NCBI GenBank assembly: GCA_034429215.1
Contig: DAOUGI010000009.1
Span: 1 to 64,000, forward strand
Length of the DNA stretch: 64,000 nt
Source: JAFGOG01 sp034429215
GTDB lineage: Bacteria > Chloroflexota > Anaerolineae > JAAYZQ01
Direction: 5' to 3'
This document shows, one piece after another, positions 25,016 through 34,078 of this stretch. The first letter of the stretch is position 1. The number at the start of each line of letters is the position of its first letter. The notes beneath the pieces are model-generated. The model saw nothing but the letters and a program-made list of their open reading frames with translations. It had not been told where the DNA came from and did no database searches. A program made the position numbers and the translations under genes.

Positions 25016-25600
25016 TCAGCCGAGCAAGGGCTCGATCAGGGTGAAGGATTGGGCGCCGGCCCAGGCGACCAGCGTCGTCTTGAGTGTTTTGCCCAGCCAA
25101 CAGGCCAGCAGGAAGCGCCAGATGGGATAGCGCAGCGCGCCGGCGGCCATGCCGGCCAGGTCGACAAAGGGGTTGGGTATGGCAGATAGGACAAAGATGG
25201 TGATACCCCCCGCCCGCTTCATCCACGCTTCCAGCCGCTGAAAGTTCTTTTTGTCTTCTATCACGGCCCGCCCGCCAAAGCCGGCGGCATAACCGCTGAG
25301 CTCGCCCAACGCCTCGCCAGCGCCGGCCGCCAGGCCGACGAACAGCGGCGGCAGGGCGCTGCCCATAGCAAACACCAGGGCCAGGCTCGGCGCAGGAAAT
25401 ACGATCGTGGCGTTGCCCAGCAGGCTGACCAGAAAGATGCCGGGATAGCCGACGGCGGCCATCTCGGCAAACCGGTCGCGCAGGGTGAATATGGCCACGC
25501 TCAGGCCAAGCACGGCCAGCACGATAAGGACGCGGAAGGGTTTGCTTAGCCAGAAGGTGTGCGGCTTTTCCTCTGGGACAGGGCTCGGTGTATCGACCAT
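25016..25600 (-). CDS. VTT/DedA-family membrane protein
   Basis: A 194-residue integral membrane protein of the VTT (SNARE-associated/DedA) group. It has an N-terminal helix, the re-entrant region with GNATIVFPAPSLALVFAMG, the Gly-rich AAGAGEALGELSGYAAG segment, and IPNPFVDLAGMAAG, then two C-terminal helices. Relatives flip lipids, including undecaprenyl phosphate in some DedA proteins. That would fit its position as the last gene of a polysaccharide operon, 6 bp after the sugar-nucleotide dehydrogenase. The specific lipid is inferred. Confidence 0.82.
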   Translation of the reverse strand: MVDTPSPVPEEKPHTFWLSKPFRVLIVLAVLGLSVAIFTLRDRFAEMAAVGYPGIFLVSLLGNATIVFPAPSLALVFAMGSALPPLFVGLAAGAGEALGELSGYAAGFGGRAVIEDKKNFQRLEAWMKRAGGITIFVLSAIPNPFVDLAGMAAGALRYPIWRFLLACWLGKTLKTTLVAWAGAQSFTLIEPLLG

Positions 25601-25606
25601 CGACGA

Positions 25607-26965
25607 CTAGCCGGGCGGCAGCGGCGCGCCCACGCGCACGATGTGTGCTTGATCCCCCACAGAGGACGGACCGCTCAGACCGGCTGTGGCGTTGACGGTG
25701 TCGATCACCAGCTTGGCTTTTTGCACGATCCGCGCATAGTCCACGACGCGGTGCCCGGCGACGATCAGGAGGCAATCGGCGCCATCCAGTACCTCGTCGG
25801 TCAGGTCGATGCGCTCCAGCCAGCGTTCTTGGCGGTAGAACACATCGCGGCCGACGCGAAAGCGGGGCACGTACGGGTCGCTATAATCAACCCTGGCGCC
25901 ACGGCTCAACAGCAGCTCGATGATCCGCTCTGCAGGCGAGTTGCGGGCATCGTCTATGTCGCGCTTGAAGGCCACCCCCAACACGACGACATGCGCTCCG
26001 ACCAGCGGCTTGCCCTGGCGGCCCAGGGCCTCGGCGGCAAGATCGACAACGTGGTAGGGCATCGCCTGGTTGACCTCAGCAGCCAGCTCGATGAACTTGG
26101 TATAAAAGTCGTACTCGCGCGCTTTCCAGCTCAGGTAATAGGGGTCTACCGGTATGCAATGCCCGCCCACGCCGGGGCCAGGGTAAAAGGGCATGAAACC
26201 GAAGGGCTTGGTCTTGGCTGCCTCGATTACTTCCCACAGGTCGATGCCCATCCGCTCTGTCAGGAGGGCCAGCTCGTTGACCAGGGCGATGTTGACACTG
26301 CGGTAGATGTTTTCCAGCAGCTTGGTCATCTCTGCGGTGCGGGGCGACGACACGACGTGGACGTGGGCGAATAGCTGGGCCAGGAGCGAGCGGGCCAGCT
26401 CGGCGCAACGGGGTGTCAGGCCGCCGACTACCTTGGGCGTGTTCTCGACCGTGAATTGTTGATCGCCGGGGTTGATCCGCTCTGGCGAAAAGGCCAGATG
26501 AAAGTCGGCGCCTGCCTTGAGTCCAGACGCTTCCAGGATCGGCAAGACGAACTCCTCGGTGGTGCCAGGGTAGGTGGTGCTCTGCAAGATGACCAGTTGG
26601 CCGGTGTGCAGCCGGGGTGTGATGCCCTGCGCTGCCTGCTCGATGTAGATCAGATCCGGCGCCTTCATGGCGTCGAACGGGGTGGGCACACAGATAAAGA
26701 TGGCGTCGGTGTCGCGCAGCAGGTCATAGTCGCTGCCGGCGATGAAACGGCCGGCCCGGACGACGGCAGCAACGTCGGCGCTGTCTACGTCCTGGATGTA
26801 GCTGCGGCTCGCGTTCAGGGCGGCGATCTTGCGCTCGTCCACGTCGAGGCCTACCACCGGGTAACCTGCCCGGGCAAAGCCAACGGCCAGCGGCAGGCCG
26901 ACATACCCCAGTCCGATGACGGCGACGCGTGCCGATTTATCGGCGATCTTGGTTGCCAGTTCCAT
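25607..26965 (-). CDS. Nucleotide-sugar dehydrogenase (UDP-GlcNAc/UDP-Glc 6-dehydrogenase family)
   Basis: A 452-residue NAD-dependent dehydrogenase that oxidises a UDP-sugar C6 alcohol to the uronic acid. It shows the Rossmann motif VIGLGYVGLPLA (about 16-27), STTYPGTTEE, FSPERINPG, the Lys/Asn region KLLENIYRSVNIALVNEL, and the catalytic Cys in GPGVGGHCIPVDPYYL (near 270). The sequence pattern resembles the WbpA-type UDP-N-acetylglucosamine dehydrogenases more than UDP-glucose dehydrogenases. It overlaps the upstream WecA-like gene by 29 bp. Confidence 0.9.
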   Translation of the reverse strand: MELATKIADKSARVAVIGLGYVGLPLAVGFARAGYPVVGLDVDERKIAALNASRSYIQDVDSADVAAVVRAGRFIAGSDYDLLRDTDAIFICVPTPFDAMKAPDLIYIEQAAQGITPRLHTGQLVILQSTTYPGTTEEFVLPILEASGLKAGADFHLAFSPERINPGDQQFTVENTPKVVGGLTPRCAELARSLLAQLFAHVHVVSSPRTAEMTKLLENIYRSVNIALVNELALLTERMGIDLWEVIEAAKTKPFGFMPFYPGPGVGGHCIPVDPYYLSWKAREYDFYTKFIELAAEVNQAMPYHVVDLAAEALGRQGKPLVGAHVVVLGVAFKRDIDDARNSPAERIIELLLSRGARVDYSDPYVPRFRVGRDVFYRQERWLERIDLTDEVLDGADCLLIVAGHRVVDYARIVQKAKLVIDTVNATAGLSGPSSVGDQAHIVRVGAPLPPG

Positions 26966-28019
26966 TTCGATACCTCAGGAGTGTACCCCGCAGCTCTTTG
27001 CCGGGGAAATCTATCCGTTCCATCTTCCATAGCCCCCACAAGCCCGCCAGGGCGACGGCACCGCCGACGATATAGCCCTCGATCAGGCTGGCTTGGGTGA
27101 CGAACAGGGCCAGGATGCCCAGGCCGGCGCAGATCAGGTAGCAAATGAGGACGGCTTCGCGCCGGGTGCTGCCCATGGCTACCAGGCGATGCGAGACGTG
27201 GTCCTTGCCGGGAGTGGTCAGCGGGTTCAAGCCGCGACGCAGCCGGGAGATGATGGCCAGGGCCGTGTCGAACAGGGGCAGCCCCAGGATGAGAACCGGC
27301 ACCATCCAGGTGACGATCTGAATGCCTTCCGGGAAGCGGAGCTTGATCGCCGTGGCGGCCAGCACAAAGCCGAGGAACAGGGCGCCGGCATCGCCCATAA
27401 AGATGCTGGCCGGGTTAAAGTTGTAGACCAGAAAGCCAAGGCAGGCCCCCAGCAAGGCGGCTGACAGGGCGCCGACCAGGTATTGGCGGTTCATCACGGC
27501 CAACAGCAGGAAAAAGATCGAGGCTACGGCGCCAACGCCGCCTGACAGGCCGTCCATGTTGTCCAGCAAGTTCATGGCGTTGGTGATGACGACTACCCAG
27601 AGAAGGGTTACCGCGATGTTCAGTATCTCCCAAGGAAAGGTGCCGATGTGGACGCCGGTCATGACCAGGATCGAGGCGGCCAGGAACTGGCCGATGAGCT
27701 TGAGCCACGGGCTCAGGCCACGGCGGTCGTCCCACAGGCCGAGGAACGACATCAGGCTGGCGCCGACCAGGATGCTGATCAGCTCGTTCAGGCGGAAGCG
27801 GTTGCCGAACAGGAGCAAGGCGGCGATAAAGGCGGCGTAGATGGCCAACCCGCCCATCAGCGGAACGGGCTTGATGTGGATTTTGCGGGCACTAGGCTGG
27901 TCGGTGACTCCCAGCCGCAGCGCCAAGCGTCGCACAAGCGGCGTTCCGCCCACTGCCATGGCCAGGGCGGTGGCAAAAATGAGCATGTAGGTTGTCACGT
28001 CGGTTCCCTTTGGACCCAT
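26937..28019 (-). CDS. WecA/TagO-type polyprenyl-phosphate sugar-1-phosphate transferase
   Basis: A 360-residue membrane enzyme of the MraY/WecA family that starts polysaccharide synthesis by moving a sugar phosphate from UDP-sugar to undecaprenyl phosphate. About ten helices are visible with the active-site loops GLWDDRRGLSPW, NAMNLLDNMDGLSGG, FMGDAGALFLG and the late HVSHRLVAMG. Presence of HVSHRL and absence of MraY-specific features favour WecA/TagO. It starts at 28019 (AAGGAT upstream), 40 bp after the ligase-fusion gene. Confidence 0.9.
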   Translation of the reverse strand: MGPKGTDVTTYMLIFATALAMAVGGTPLVRRLALRLGVTDQPSARKIHIKPVPLMGGLAIYAAFIAALLLFGNRFRLNELISILVGASLMSFLGLWDDRRGLSPWLKLIGQFLAASILVMTGVHIGTFPWEILNIAVTLLWVVVITNAMNLLDNMDGLSGGVGAVASIFFLLLAVMNRQYLVGALSAALLGACLGFLVYNFNPASIFMGDAGALFLGFVLAATAIKLRFPEGIQIVTWMVPVLILGLPLFDTALAIISRLRRGLNPLTTPGKDHVSHRLVAMGSTRREAVLICYLICAGLGILALFVTQASLIEGYIVGGAVALAGLWGLWKMERIDFPGKELRGTLLRYRNGTGNQDRR

Positions 28020-28059
28020 TTCATCCTTGGCTTTGAGGGTTAGCCCCTGAGAGACAAGA

Positions 28060-31000
28060 TTATTTCTCGGTGATCAGAATGGTCAGGATCTTGTCGCTGA
28101 CGGCGATCTGGGAGGCCACGTCCAGGCCCTCGGTCACATAGCCAAAGACGGTGTAGCCGCCATCGAGCTGGTGGATCGGAACCAGGCAGATGTAGAATTG
28201 GCTGCCCGACGAAGCCCTTTCTGGATTGACCGAATCGGACAGGCGAGCCATGGCGATGGCCCCCTGATCGTGAGGCAGGCCGATCTCGGCCGGGATCGTA
28301 TAACCAGGGCCGCCGTTTCCCTGACCCAGGGGATCACCGCCCTGAATCAGCTCAAACCCAGCCTGATGCTCTACACGGTGGAAGGTCAGGTTGTCGTAAA
28401 AACCCTGACGCGCCAGGTAGACAAAGTTGTTGACCGTCTGGGGGGCATCCTTTGCCGACAGGTTGATGACGATGTTGCCTTTTGCCGTGACGATCGTTGC
28501 TTGATACGATTTGTTCGTGTCGATTGTCATCGATGGTGCGGTGCCATACATATCGCTGCGCTCCTCTGGCGTCAGGTCGCCGGCTTTTTCGGCAGACGGC
28601 GACTCCCCGACGGCTTTTTTAAGTTGGTCGACATAGTTTTGTAGCGTCGTTATCTCGGTCGTGGGCGCCAGCTCTAACGCCTTTTCGGCTTCTGACAAAG
28701 CGGCGGTCAGATCGCCCTGCTGTTGGTAGAGGATGGCCAGGTTCTTGTGGCTGTTATAGTCTGTTGGCGCCATCTCGATCACAGTCAGGTTCTCGGCGAT
28801 CGCCTCGTCGACGCGACCCTGCTTGGCCAATACGTAGGCCATGGCGCTGTGGGCCTGGGCGTTGTAAGGATCGAGGCTCAGTACCTGGGAGAAGCTGGCT
28901 TCTGCCGAGATCCACTGCCCGGCGTTCATCTGCGTGCTGCCCAGGGTGAGCAGCTCCTTGGCCTGTTCAGATTCCTCGGCCGTGGGAGCGGCTTGCTGCT
29001 GGCGCAGTTGGGCAATAAAGTTCTCCATGGTCTGTTTCTGATCGTCCGTGGTGGCCAGCGCCAGGGCTTCGGTCGCTTCCTGGATCGCTTCGTCCAGCCG
29101 GCCCAGTTGTTGGTAGATGATCGACAGGTTTTTGCGGTGGTTATAGGTCTTGGGGCTGAGCTCAACCGCTTTCTGATAGGCCTGCAGCGCCGATTCCAGG
29201 TCTTCCATCTGGGTGTGGACATAGCCCAATGCGGCGTAGGCGTCTGCCGACTTGGGGCTGATGGCGATCAACTGCTCGTAGGTTGTCTTGGCCTCGTCCC
29301 AATTCTTTTGCTGCATGGCCAGCTCGCCGATGAGCAGGTAGGTCTGGCTGTATTTGCTGTCCAATGCCAGCGATTGCTCGTATTTTTCCATGGCTTTGTC
29401 ATAGTCGCCCAGGACGGCGTAGGTCTGTCCCCATTCGTCGAACAGTTGGGCGTTGTGAGGGCTGAGGCTGGTGGCGGCCTCGTAATTGGCCAGCGCCTTG
29501 TTGAGCCGATCGGTCTTGTCCTGGCCGGAGCTCAGGCTGCCCCACGTCCGGTACAGGCGAGCCAGGTTGGCCGAGTGGTCGGTGTTCAGCGGCGCGATGC
29601 TGCGGGCTTGCATCAGGGCTTGTTCGCTTGCGGTCAACCACTCGGTTCGTTCCTGTCCTGTGGCTGCTTTGCCCTGTTCCATGTTGGCTCGGCCAAGGAA
29701 CAGGTAGTAGAAATCCTGGTCCTTGGCGATGTCGATCGCTTTTTCGTAAAAGGTGATGGCTGAAGTCCATATTTTGGCGTTTTCGTAGCTGAGACCTTGT
29801 TTGTAAAGGATGTCGGCCCGGACGATGCTCAGGTTGGAGGCATAGATGAGGACCCCGGCTATCACCACCAGGACTAGTGCCACGGCTGCAACGACGATCT
29901 TTCCCTCTTGGGTATTGTGGCGTCCGGCTTTGACTGTGCTTCCGGAGGCTCCCCCTTTTTGAGCCAGGGGACGCATGACGGCCCGGTCTGAGGCAGAGCG
30001 CCGGAAGGCGAAGGTCAGTACCGCGGCCAGGGCTGCGATGATGAGGAACATGGCGATGTAGTAGAATGTGACGGTATTGGCTATCGGGTTTGGTCCGGTG
30101 GGGTCGGACGCGGGCTTGAGTCGTACGGCGTGCAAGAGCCCGAACAGGATTACCCCGCTGACGCTCACCAGGGTAAAGGCGCCCAGCGCTGCCAACCAGT
30201 CGCGCCCCATGAGCGGCGTTTCCTGTTTTCGGTCTGCCGATCCCTCGCGAGAGGCCAGATCGCTGAGGCCGATCAGGCCGATCATCAACCAGGTCGCGGT
30301 GAACAGAGCGAGCATTACCGGCGGGGCGGGGTCGCCGCTTTTGGTCACCAACGACTTCCAGACGGTGACGATCGGGCCCGGATTGCCGTCCTGAATGGTG
30401 ACAAAGTCGAATAGCATGGTGCCGAGGATCAGGATCGCCACGACGCTCAGGAACAGCACCCAGCCCAGCCACTTTTGCCGGCCCGTCGTCCGGTCTTGGG
30501 CCGGAAGCGGGATGGCCTGTTCGCCGCGGCGCTTGCGGCGCCGTGAGGTTGTCTTGTCTGCCGCGGCGACGGTTGCCCTGGCCGCATTTCCGGGAACGGC
30601 CTCTGCCGGTGCGTCGGCAGGCTGCAGGGCCAGGCGGGTGCCGATCACGGCCATCAAGGCGGCGAAAGCCCAGAAATAGGTGCGCGTTGAGGCGATGGCA
30701 ATCCCAAAGTGGATCTCGACAAAGTGGGCCACGACGGCCGACAGCAGGGCCAGCATCCACAGTGCGTAGCGACCGCCGATGCGCTGCCGTGTCTCGGCGT
30801 TGCGAGTGGCTTCGATGAGAAACACCAGGATGTACAGGGCCAGCCCGGCCATTACGCCCAAGGGAATGCCTACGCCGACATAGACCGGCCCGCCCCAGGC
30901 CCAGGCGGCGACGGTGCCCAGCACTCCGCCGCCGATCCACAGGCCGAGGAAGGTCAGTGCCTGTCGCCGGTTTTGAATGAGGCCCAGCCACTTTAAGCCA

Positions 31001-32640
31001 TAGTAAAAGATACTGGTGAACAGCAACATGTACACGGCAAAGCCGACGCCGCCCGTCGTAACCAGGGCGTCGAAGGTTTCGTTGTGCGACCGGTCGGGTG
31101 AGGCGTTGCGCTTTTCATAGTGGGCCAGATCCGGCGGGTAGAAACGGTTGTAGGCCACGTACATCGATTCCGGCCCATAGCCGATGATCGGCCGCACTGC
31201 GTTGAAACGGTCGGGGGTGGATGGATCACCGGGATATTCCAGTGGGGCGTGCCAGTCGATCATGTCGACGACGCCCTCCCAGATCAGGATACGAACCTTG
31301 CCGGTGCCGCTTTCAGTTTGGAGAAGCTTGCCCAATCGCCCGACATAGTGTGTTTCCCGCAGCTTGTCAAAGAAGGGCGATTGGACTGTGTTGAACAGCA
31401 CCAGGAACACGATTACCCCAACGGCAAGGGCGCCGGCTCCCCACGGCAGCCACACCTGGCGCCTGATCAACCCCAAGAGAGCCAGGAAGAAAAAGACGCC
31501 GGCGACCAAGCCCAGCAGCGGGCCGCGGCTCTGGGTGTAGAAGATACAGATGACCTGGGTGATCAGGATGCTAAAGTAGGCAGCGACCAACAACAGCCGC
31601 GAGATCGGCTTGCGCAGATAGTAGGCAAAGGCGGCCATCGCGGTGACAAAGATGACCATGGCCAGCAGGCCCAGCCAGAAGTATTGAGCCGTGGCCGGCG
31701 GGAAGAGGAGCTCCAACACCCAGGAAAAAGCGACCAGGAAGGCAAAGCTCAACGGCAAGGCGATGGCCAGCACGCGAGGTCGGCGTTCTGCCGGGGTCAA
31801 AAGGTAGATCGGAACCTGGAGGCCCAGCCCGACGACGAGCGCTACTATCCGCAGCCAGGCCACGTTCGAGTCGGGGCGCAAGAGCATTCCGACGAGCACG
31901 ACGCCGGCCAGCAGCACAAAGGCGACAAGGCCCACTACTGCATCCAAAAGGTCGAGCTTGCCGGTTGCTTCCTTCCAATTCTCCATCAGGCGGGCCATGG
32001 TCAACGGCAGGACCATGATCAGGAAAGCAGCCACAAAGATGGCGTTGCCCATGTTCGATGCCACGCGGTCGGTCACGTTGCCGCCCCAGGGCAGCGGATC
32101 CATGCCAAAATGCTGGACCAAGCCGTATAGGGCGATGGGAAAGCTGACCAGGATGGTGACCGTCACCACGCGGTTGAGCTGCTGCTTGGTGCGCAGCCCT
32201 TGGAGCATCAGGAAAAAGATGACGATGTATGACAGGGTGGTATAGGTCCCCTGCAATCGCTGATAGGAGCCCAACAGGCTGACTGAAGGGACAACCGACA
32301 GGGCTGTGCTGACGAGATAGACCAGGATCAGCAACAAGGTGGGCAACACCAGCGGGGTCTTGACCACCCGCTGCCAGATCGACCGGCGCGCCGGACTGCC
32401 CTCGGGCAGGGACTCCCTGCCATCCCCTACAGATGGGGCAGGGTTACGCCAATCCTCTACGACCCGGATGATCCAAGCTACGCCCATCATCAGGGCAATG
32501 GACCGCAGCAGCGACAGCTTGTCCGGCTCAAACACACGCTGCGAGTAGATGTTGAAGAAAAGCGGAATGACCACCAAAGCTGCCAACCAACCTGCTTCGA
32601 TGACCTTGTCACAGAACACACTCAACCTTGTACGCATCAC
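28060..32640 (-). CDS. O-antigen ligase / TPR / cyclophilin fusion protein
   Basis: A 1526-residue open frame joining three functions. Residues about 1-650 are polytopic with the extracytoplasmic loop and pattern of Wzy/WaaL O-antigen ligases (PIIGYGPESMYVAYNRFYPPD); about 650-940 hold further helices. Residues 940-1360 are TPR repeats (YLFLGRANMEQGK, AYAALGYVHTQMEDLESALQ, AHSAMAYVLAKQGRVDEAI). Residues 1370-1526 form a cyclophilin-type prolyl isomerase with FHRVEHQAGFELIQGGDPLG and SSGSQFYICLVP. TPR tails on O-antigen ligase-like proteins are known; the added isomerase is unusual. It lies 3 bp after the upstream epimerase. Confidence 0.88.
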   Translation of the reverse strand: MMRTRLSVFCDKVIEAGWLAALVVIPLFFNIYSQRVFEPDKLSLLRSIALMMGVAWIIRVVEDWRNPAPSVGDGRESLPEGSPARRSIWQRVVKTPLVLPTLLLILVYLVSTALSVVPSVSLLGSYQRLQGTYTTLSYIVIFFLMLQGLRTKQQLNRVVTVTILVSFPIALYGLVQHFGMDPLPWGGNVTDRVASNMGNAIFVAAFLIMVLPLTMARLMENWKEATGKLDLLDAVVGLVAFVLLAGVVLVGMLLRPDSNVAWLRIVALVVGLGLQVPIYLLTPAERRPRVLAIALPLSFAFLVAFSWVLELLFPPATAQYFWLGLLAMVIFVTAMAAFAYYLRKPISRLLLVAAYFSILITQVICIFYTQSRGPLLGLVAGVFFFLALLGLIRRQVWLPWGAGALAVGVIVFLVLFNTVQSPFFDKLRETHYVGRLGKLLQTESGTGKVRILIWEGVVDMIDWHAPLEYPGDPSTPDRFNAVRPIIGYGPESMYVAYNRFYPPDLAHYEKRNASPDRSHNETFDALVTTGGVGFAVYMLLFTSIFYYGLKWLGLIQNRRQALTFLGLWIGGGVLGTVAAWAWGGPVYVGVGIPLGVMAGLALYILVFLIEATRNAETRQRIGGRYALWMLALLSAVVAHFVEIHFGIAIASTRTYFWAFAALMAVIGTRLALQPADAPAEAVPGNAARATVAAADKTTSRRRKRRGEQAIPLPAQDRTTGRQKWLGWVLFLSVVAILILGTMLFDFVTIQDGNPGPIVTVWKSLVTKSGDPAPPVMLALFTATWLMIGLIGLSDLASREGSADRKQETPLMGRDWLAALGAFTLVSVSGVILFGLLHAVRLKPASDPTGPNPIANTVTFYYIAMFLIIAALAAVLTFAFRRSASDRAVMRPLAQKGGASGSTVKAGRHNTQEGKIVVAAVALVLVVIAGVLIYASNLSIVRADILYKQGLSYENAKIWTSAITFYEKAIDIAKDQDFYYLFLGRANMEQGKAATGQERTEWLTASEQALMQARSIAPLNTDHSANLARLYRTWGSLSSGQDKTDRLNKALANYEAATSLSPHNAQLFDEWGQTYAVLGDYDKAMEKYEQSLALDSKYSQTYLLIGELAMQQKNWDEAKTTYEQLIAISPKSADAYAALGYVHTQMEDLESALQAYQKAVELSPKTYNHRKNLSIIYQQLGRLDEAIQEATEALALATTDDQKQTMENFIAQLRQQQAAPTAEESEQAKELLTLGSTQMNAGQWISAEASFSQVLSLDPYNAQAHSAMAYVLAKQGRVDEAIAENLTVIEMAPTDYNSHKNLAILYQQQGDLTAALSEAEKALELAPTTEITTLQNYVDQLKKAVGESPSAEKAGDLTPEERSDMYGTAPSMTIDTNKSYQATIVTAKGNIVINLSAKDAPQTVNNFVYLARQGFYDNLTFHRVEHQAGFELIQGGDPLGQGNGGPGYTIPAEIGLPHDQGAIAMARLSDSVNPERASSGSQFYICLVPIHQLDGGYTVFGYVTEGLDVASQIAVSDKILTILITEK

Positions 32641-32643
32641 CTG

Positions 32644-33681
32644 TTACCTCATCGTCTTGTCGGAAGGATCGAAAAAGCCCGCCAGGTCGGCCCGACCTGG
32701 GGCCAGGGAATTGTGCGGCCAGGCCTGATGAAACCAGGCAATCGTCTGCTTCAAGCCCTCTTCCAGGGGGGTCTGGGCGCGGAAGCCCAGGATCTCGGCG
32801 GCGCGGCGGATATCGGGCACGCGGCGCTGGGTTTCTTCAAAGTTCTCGCCAAATACGTTGCGATAGGGCACCTGGATGATCTCAGAGCCGGCTCCGATCA
32901 GATCGCGGATCAGCCGGGCCAGGTTGACGATCCGGGTTTCATAGTCGGCGCCGATGTTGAATACCTTGCCGACGGCCTCTGGGACAGTGCCGGCCAAGAT
33001 CGTGCCCCGGACCGTGTCGGTGACGTAGGTGAAACAACGGGTCTGCTGGCCGTCGCCAAAAATGGTCAGCGGCTGGCCCAGCCGGGCCTGGGTGATGAAT
33101 TTGGCGATAACGCTGCCATAGCCCTTGGGGTCGAGACGTGGCCCGAAGGAGTTAAAGTAGCGCACGATAGAGACGGGCAATCCCTTGGCCGCATAGGCAA
33201 AGGCGAAATGCTCGTCGATGGCTTTGGACATGGCGTAGGACCAACGGGCCACGGTGGTGGGACCGAGCACCCGATCGGCATCCTCGGCCCACGGAACGTC
33301 GGTGCTTTTGCCGTACACTTCGGAGCTGGAGGCGATCACGGTGCGCTTCCAGTACTTGTACGCTTTTTCCAGCACCACCTCAGTGCCCTTGACGTTGGTG
33401 TAGATGCCGTTCAGCGGATCCTCGACCACGTATTTGACGCCCACTACGGCGGCCAGGTGATAGATCTGATCCACCCCGGCGACAACGCGGTCCATCAGGG
33501 CCTCGTTCAGGATGGTGTCGTTGACAAAGTGAAAGCGGTCGTGGTTCATCAGGTGCAGGATATTGGCGATCTTGCCGGTCGACAGGTTATCGACGACTGA
33601 CACGTCGTGGCCGTCGGCGATCAACTGGTCCACCAGGTTGGAGCCGATGTAGCCTGCCCCGCCGGTTACCAGGATCTTCAT
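32644..33681 (-). CDS. NAD-dependent epimerase/dehydratase (UDP-sugar SDR)
   Basis: A 345-residue extended short-chain dehydrogenase acting on nucleotide sugars: TGGAGYIGSNLVDQL (NAD site), VVDNLSTGK, HLAAVVGVKYVVEDP, the Ser in ASSSEVYG, the catalytic YAMSK, and RYFNSFGPRLDPKGYG. The pattern resembles UDP-glucuronate decarboxylases and UDP-glucose 4-epimerases; I cannot decide which. It sits between the HEPN gene (ATGA overlap) and the ligase fusion (3-bp gap). Confidence 0.88.
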   Translation of the reverse strand: MKILVTGGAGYIGSNLVDQLIADGHDVSVVDNLSTGKIANILHLMNHDRFHFVNDTILNEALMDRVVAGVDQIYHLAAVVGVKYVVEDPLNGIYTNVKGTEVVLEKAYKYWKRTVIASSSEVYGKSTDVPWAEDADRVLGPTTVARWSYAMSKAIDEHFAFAYAAKGLPVSIVRYFNSFGPRLDPKGYGSVIAKFITQARLGQPLTIFGDGQQTRCFTYVTDTVRGTILAGTVPEAVGKVFNIGADYETRIVNLARLIRDLIGAGSEIIQVPYRNVFGENFEETQRRVPDIRRAAEILGFRAQTPLEEGLKQTIAWFHQAWPHNSLAPGRADLAGFFDPSDKTMR

Positions 33682-34076
33682 AATGACCTCATTATCAAGT
33701 CGATTAGCTGCTGGGCCAGCCTGGTAGCCTCCCTGGCCTGCGTGTCGGTATACACCTCGTGTGGAACTCCACCGGGCAGAATATCGGGATAGCGGGTCGG
33801 GAGATAATACTGATCCAGGCTGCGGCAGGCTTCTTCCATGTCGACAAAGGCTGGGTTATATCTGGCGCAAGCCCGCGCCAGCAGATGGACGGCGTGATCG
33901 GTGATCACCTGTTCCCCCTGAGCATACAGAAAAGCCCGCAGCGCCTTCTCTGCGGCCTGTTGGGCCAGGAAGCAGGCGATCTCGGGGAAACTCTCTCGGC
34001 GGTTGAGCACAGCTGCCCGGAGATCATGTTGTGCCTGCGACAACCAGCGGTCGGCCTCCTGTCTATTGGCGTTCAT
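33678..34076 (-). CDS. HEPN-domain protein without a visible MNT partner
   Basis: A 132-residue all-helical HEPN protein: ADRWLSQAQHDLRAA at residues 8-22, the diagnostic FLAQQAAEKALRAFLYAQGE (about 37-56), and a C-terminal helix. HEPN proteins are commonly RNases or regulators paired with a minimal nucleotidyltransferase (MNT), but no MNT gene is adjacent. It is translationally coupled to the epimerase downstream (overlap 33678-33681) and 2 bp after the glycosyltransferase. A role in polysaccharide control is only positional inference. Confidence 0.8.
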   Translation of the reverse strand: MNANRQEADRWLSQAQHDLRAAVLNRRESFPEIACFLAQQAAEKALRAFLYAQGEQVITDHAVHLLARACARYNPAFVDMEEACRSLDQYYLPTRYPDILPGGVPHEVYTDTQAREATRLAQQLIDLIMRSL

Positions 34077-34078
34077 GG

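Noticed and set aside
29399..30991. Minus-strand 530-codon frame
   Set aside because: Same strand, different frame inside the ligase fusion gene; Arg/Pro/His-rich composition of an out-of-frame GC-rich reading.
31120..32130. Plus-strand 336-codon frame
   Set aside because: Antisense to the O-antigen ligase part of the fusion; Gln/Asp/His-rich composition typical of a shadow frame.
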